From a virus: 20,674 nt of DNA. Both the position numbers and the translations under genes were made by a program. The stretch spans positions 1-20,674 of the IMG/VR virus record IMGVR_UViG_3300005912_000077; one strand, written 5' to 3'. Numbering within the stretch: the first letter of the stretch is position 1; every line of letters begins with the position of its first letter. The notes under the pieces are model-generated. The model saw nothing but the letters and a program-made list of their open reading frames with translations, was not told the origin of the DNA and ran no database searches. This document shows positions 20,246-20,674 of the stretch, in pieces.

Positions 20246-20674
20246 TGGAACATTTTTATGACGGGCAAATACGCCGCTACTTAACACAATTTATACGATT
20301 GCTTAGTAACTTTAGTTACAAAGATAGCAGAGGTAACCTTGTACAGATTCCAGTTCGTTACGGTGACATGACTAGGCAAGTTGCTAGCACTTTAAAGAAG
20401 AACAGTGAAAACGTTTTGGCTTCTGCACCGTTTATCGCTTGCTACATTAAAGGACTTGATTTTAATCGTGCAATGCTACAAGATCCTACGTATGTTGGCA
20501 AAATGAATATTCGAGAAAGACAATATGGCTATGTAGATGAAAATCCAGAAAGTCCTACTTACGGTCAAACTATAGAAGATTACGCTAATGTGCAAGGTGA
20601 AAATTACACTGTAGAACGACTGATGCCAATGCCTTATAAACTTACGTTTACTGCAGACATATGGTCAACTAACA
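20245..20674 (+). CDS. gp15: gp15-like tail completion / sheath stabiliser protein, 3' end outside window
   Basis: Partial: 143 codons are present and the frame is open to the right edge. The N-terminus MEHFYDGQIRRYLTQFIRLL, then FSYKDSRGNLVQIPVRYGDM, is the typical start of T4-superfamily gp15 (T4 begins with YFYNSSFRRYATLMGDLF and a later VPITY). Further on come APFIACYIKGLDFNRAM and MPMPYKLTFTADIWSTN. gp15 caps the head-proximal end of tube and sheath and binds the neck. Its ATG shares one base with the gp14 stop (TAATG), so translation is coupled to gp14. T4 gp15 is 272 aa, so about half is visible. Confidence 0.93.
   Translation, partial: MEHFYDGQIRRYLTQFIRLLSNFSYKDSRGNLVQIPVRYGDMTRQVASTLKKNSENVLASAPFIACYIKGLDFNRAMLQDPTYVGKMNIRERQYGYVDENPESPTYGQTIEDYANVQGENYTVERLMPMPYKLTFTADIWSTN

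Noticed and set aside
1-20674. tRNA genes, CRISPR arrays, insertion sequences, attachment sites
   Set aside because: Intergenic gaps are all shorter than about 140 nt and none contains tRNA-like cloverleaf sequence, regular repeats or IS-type inverted ends.
1-20674. An anti-phage defence or novel enzyme system
   Set aside because: All genes either match T4 replication or virion modules or are cotranscribed with them, and no defence-type domain was recognised.

Overview
The window is part of the genome of a T4-like contractile-tailed phage (Caudoviricetes, T4 superfamily). Every recognisable gene has a T4 counterpart: recombination genes uvsX, uvsY and uvsW, ssDNA-binding protein gp32, terminase gp16/gp17, head-completion nuclease gp4, sheath gp18, tube gp19, neck and tail-completion proteins gp13, gp14 and gp15, and dNMP kinase gp1. 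The low GC content, dense packing, T4-late-type TAAATA boxes and several uncultured-phage-type unknown genes fit an aquatic phage of the cyanophage/pelagiphage kind. No host-derived metabolic or photosynthesis gene is present, so the host cannot be named from this window. The window has no tRNA, CRISPR array, insertion sequence or integrase.

Layout from left to right. (1) 1-5211, minus strand: a recombination/replication operon read gp32 > uvsX > ORF82 > uvsY > ORF397 > uvsW (cut by the left edge). From uvsX onward every stop codon overlaps the next start. (2) 5212-5345: a hairpin terminator and the gp32 leader. (3) 5346-8370, minus strand: ORF474 (unknown, conserved-looking) and terminase large subunit gp17. 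(4) 8385-13057, minus strand: an ORF559 > ORF123 > gp4 > gp16 > ORF171 > ORF368 block, closed by a UUCG-tetraloop terminator. It combines a tube-like baseplate candidate, head completion, the terminase small subunit and two probable virion or internal head proteins. (5) 13075-17175, minus strand: a terminator, tail tube gp19 and an unusually long sheath gp18 (about 1126 aa). (6) 17281-18223: a small plus-strand HNH/zinc-ribbon gene running convergently into, and overlapping, the minus-strand dNMP kinase gene. (7) 18253-20674: neck genes gp13 (minus) and gp14 (plus) diverge from back-to-back late promoters, and gp15 follows gp14 and runs off the right edge.

Transcription signals are unusually legible. 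A core TAAATA, like the T4 late -10 box, sits upstream of at least nine genes or operons. It falls in two classes. In gp13, gp14, gp17, ORF474 and ORF559 it lies only 5-7 nt before the start codon and no Shine-Dalgarno is visible. In gp18, gp19, ORF171, dNMP kinase and the HNH gene it lies 18-37 nt upstream and a clear Shine-Dalgarno is present. This suggests a leaderless class of late mRNAs. Other points of interest are an SD-in-loop hairpin at the dNMP kinase start, a capsid-targeting-like N-terminus on ORF171, repeated Trp-containing modules in the sheath that recur in gp14, and two unknown proteins embedded in the uvsX-uvsY-uvsW operon.
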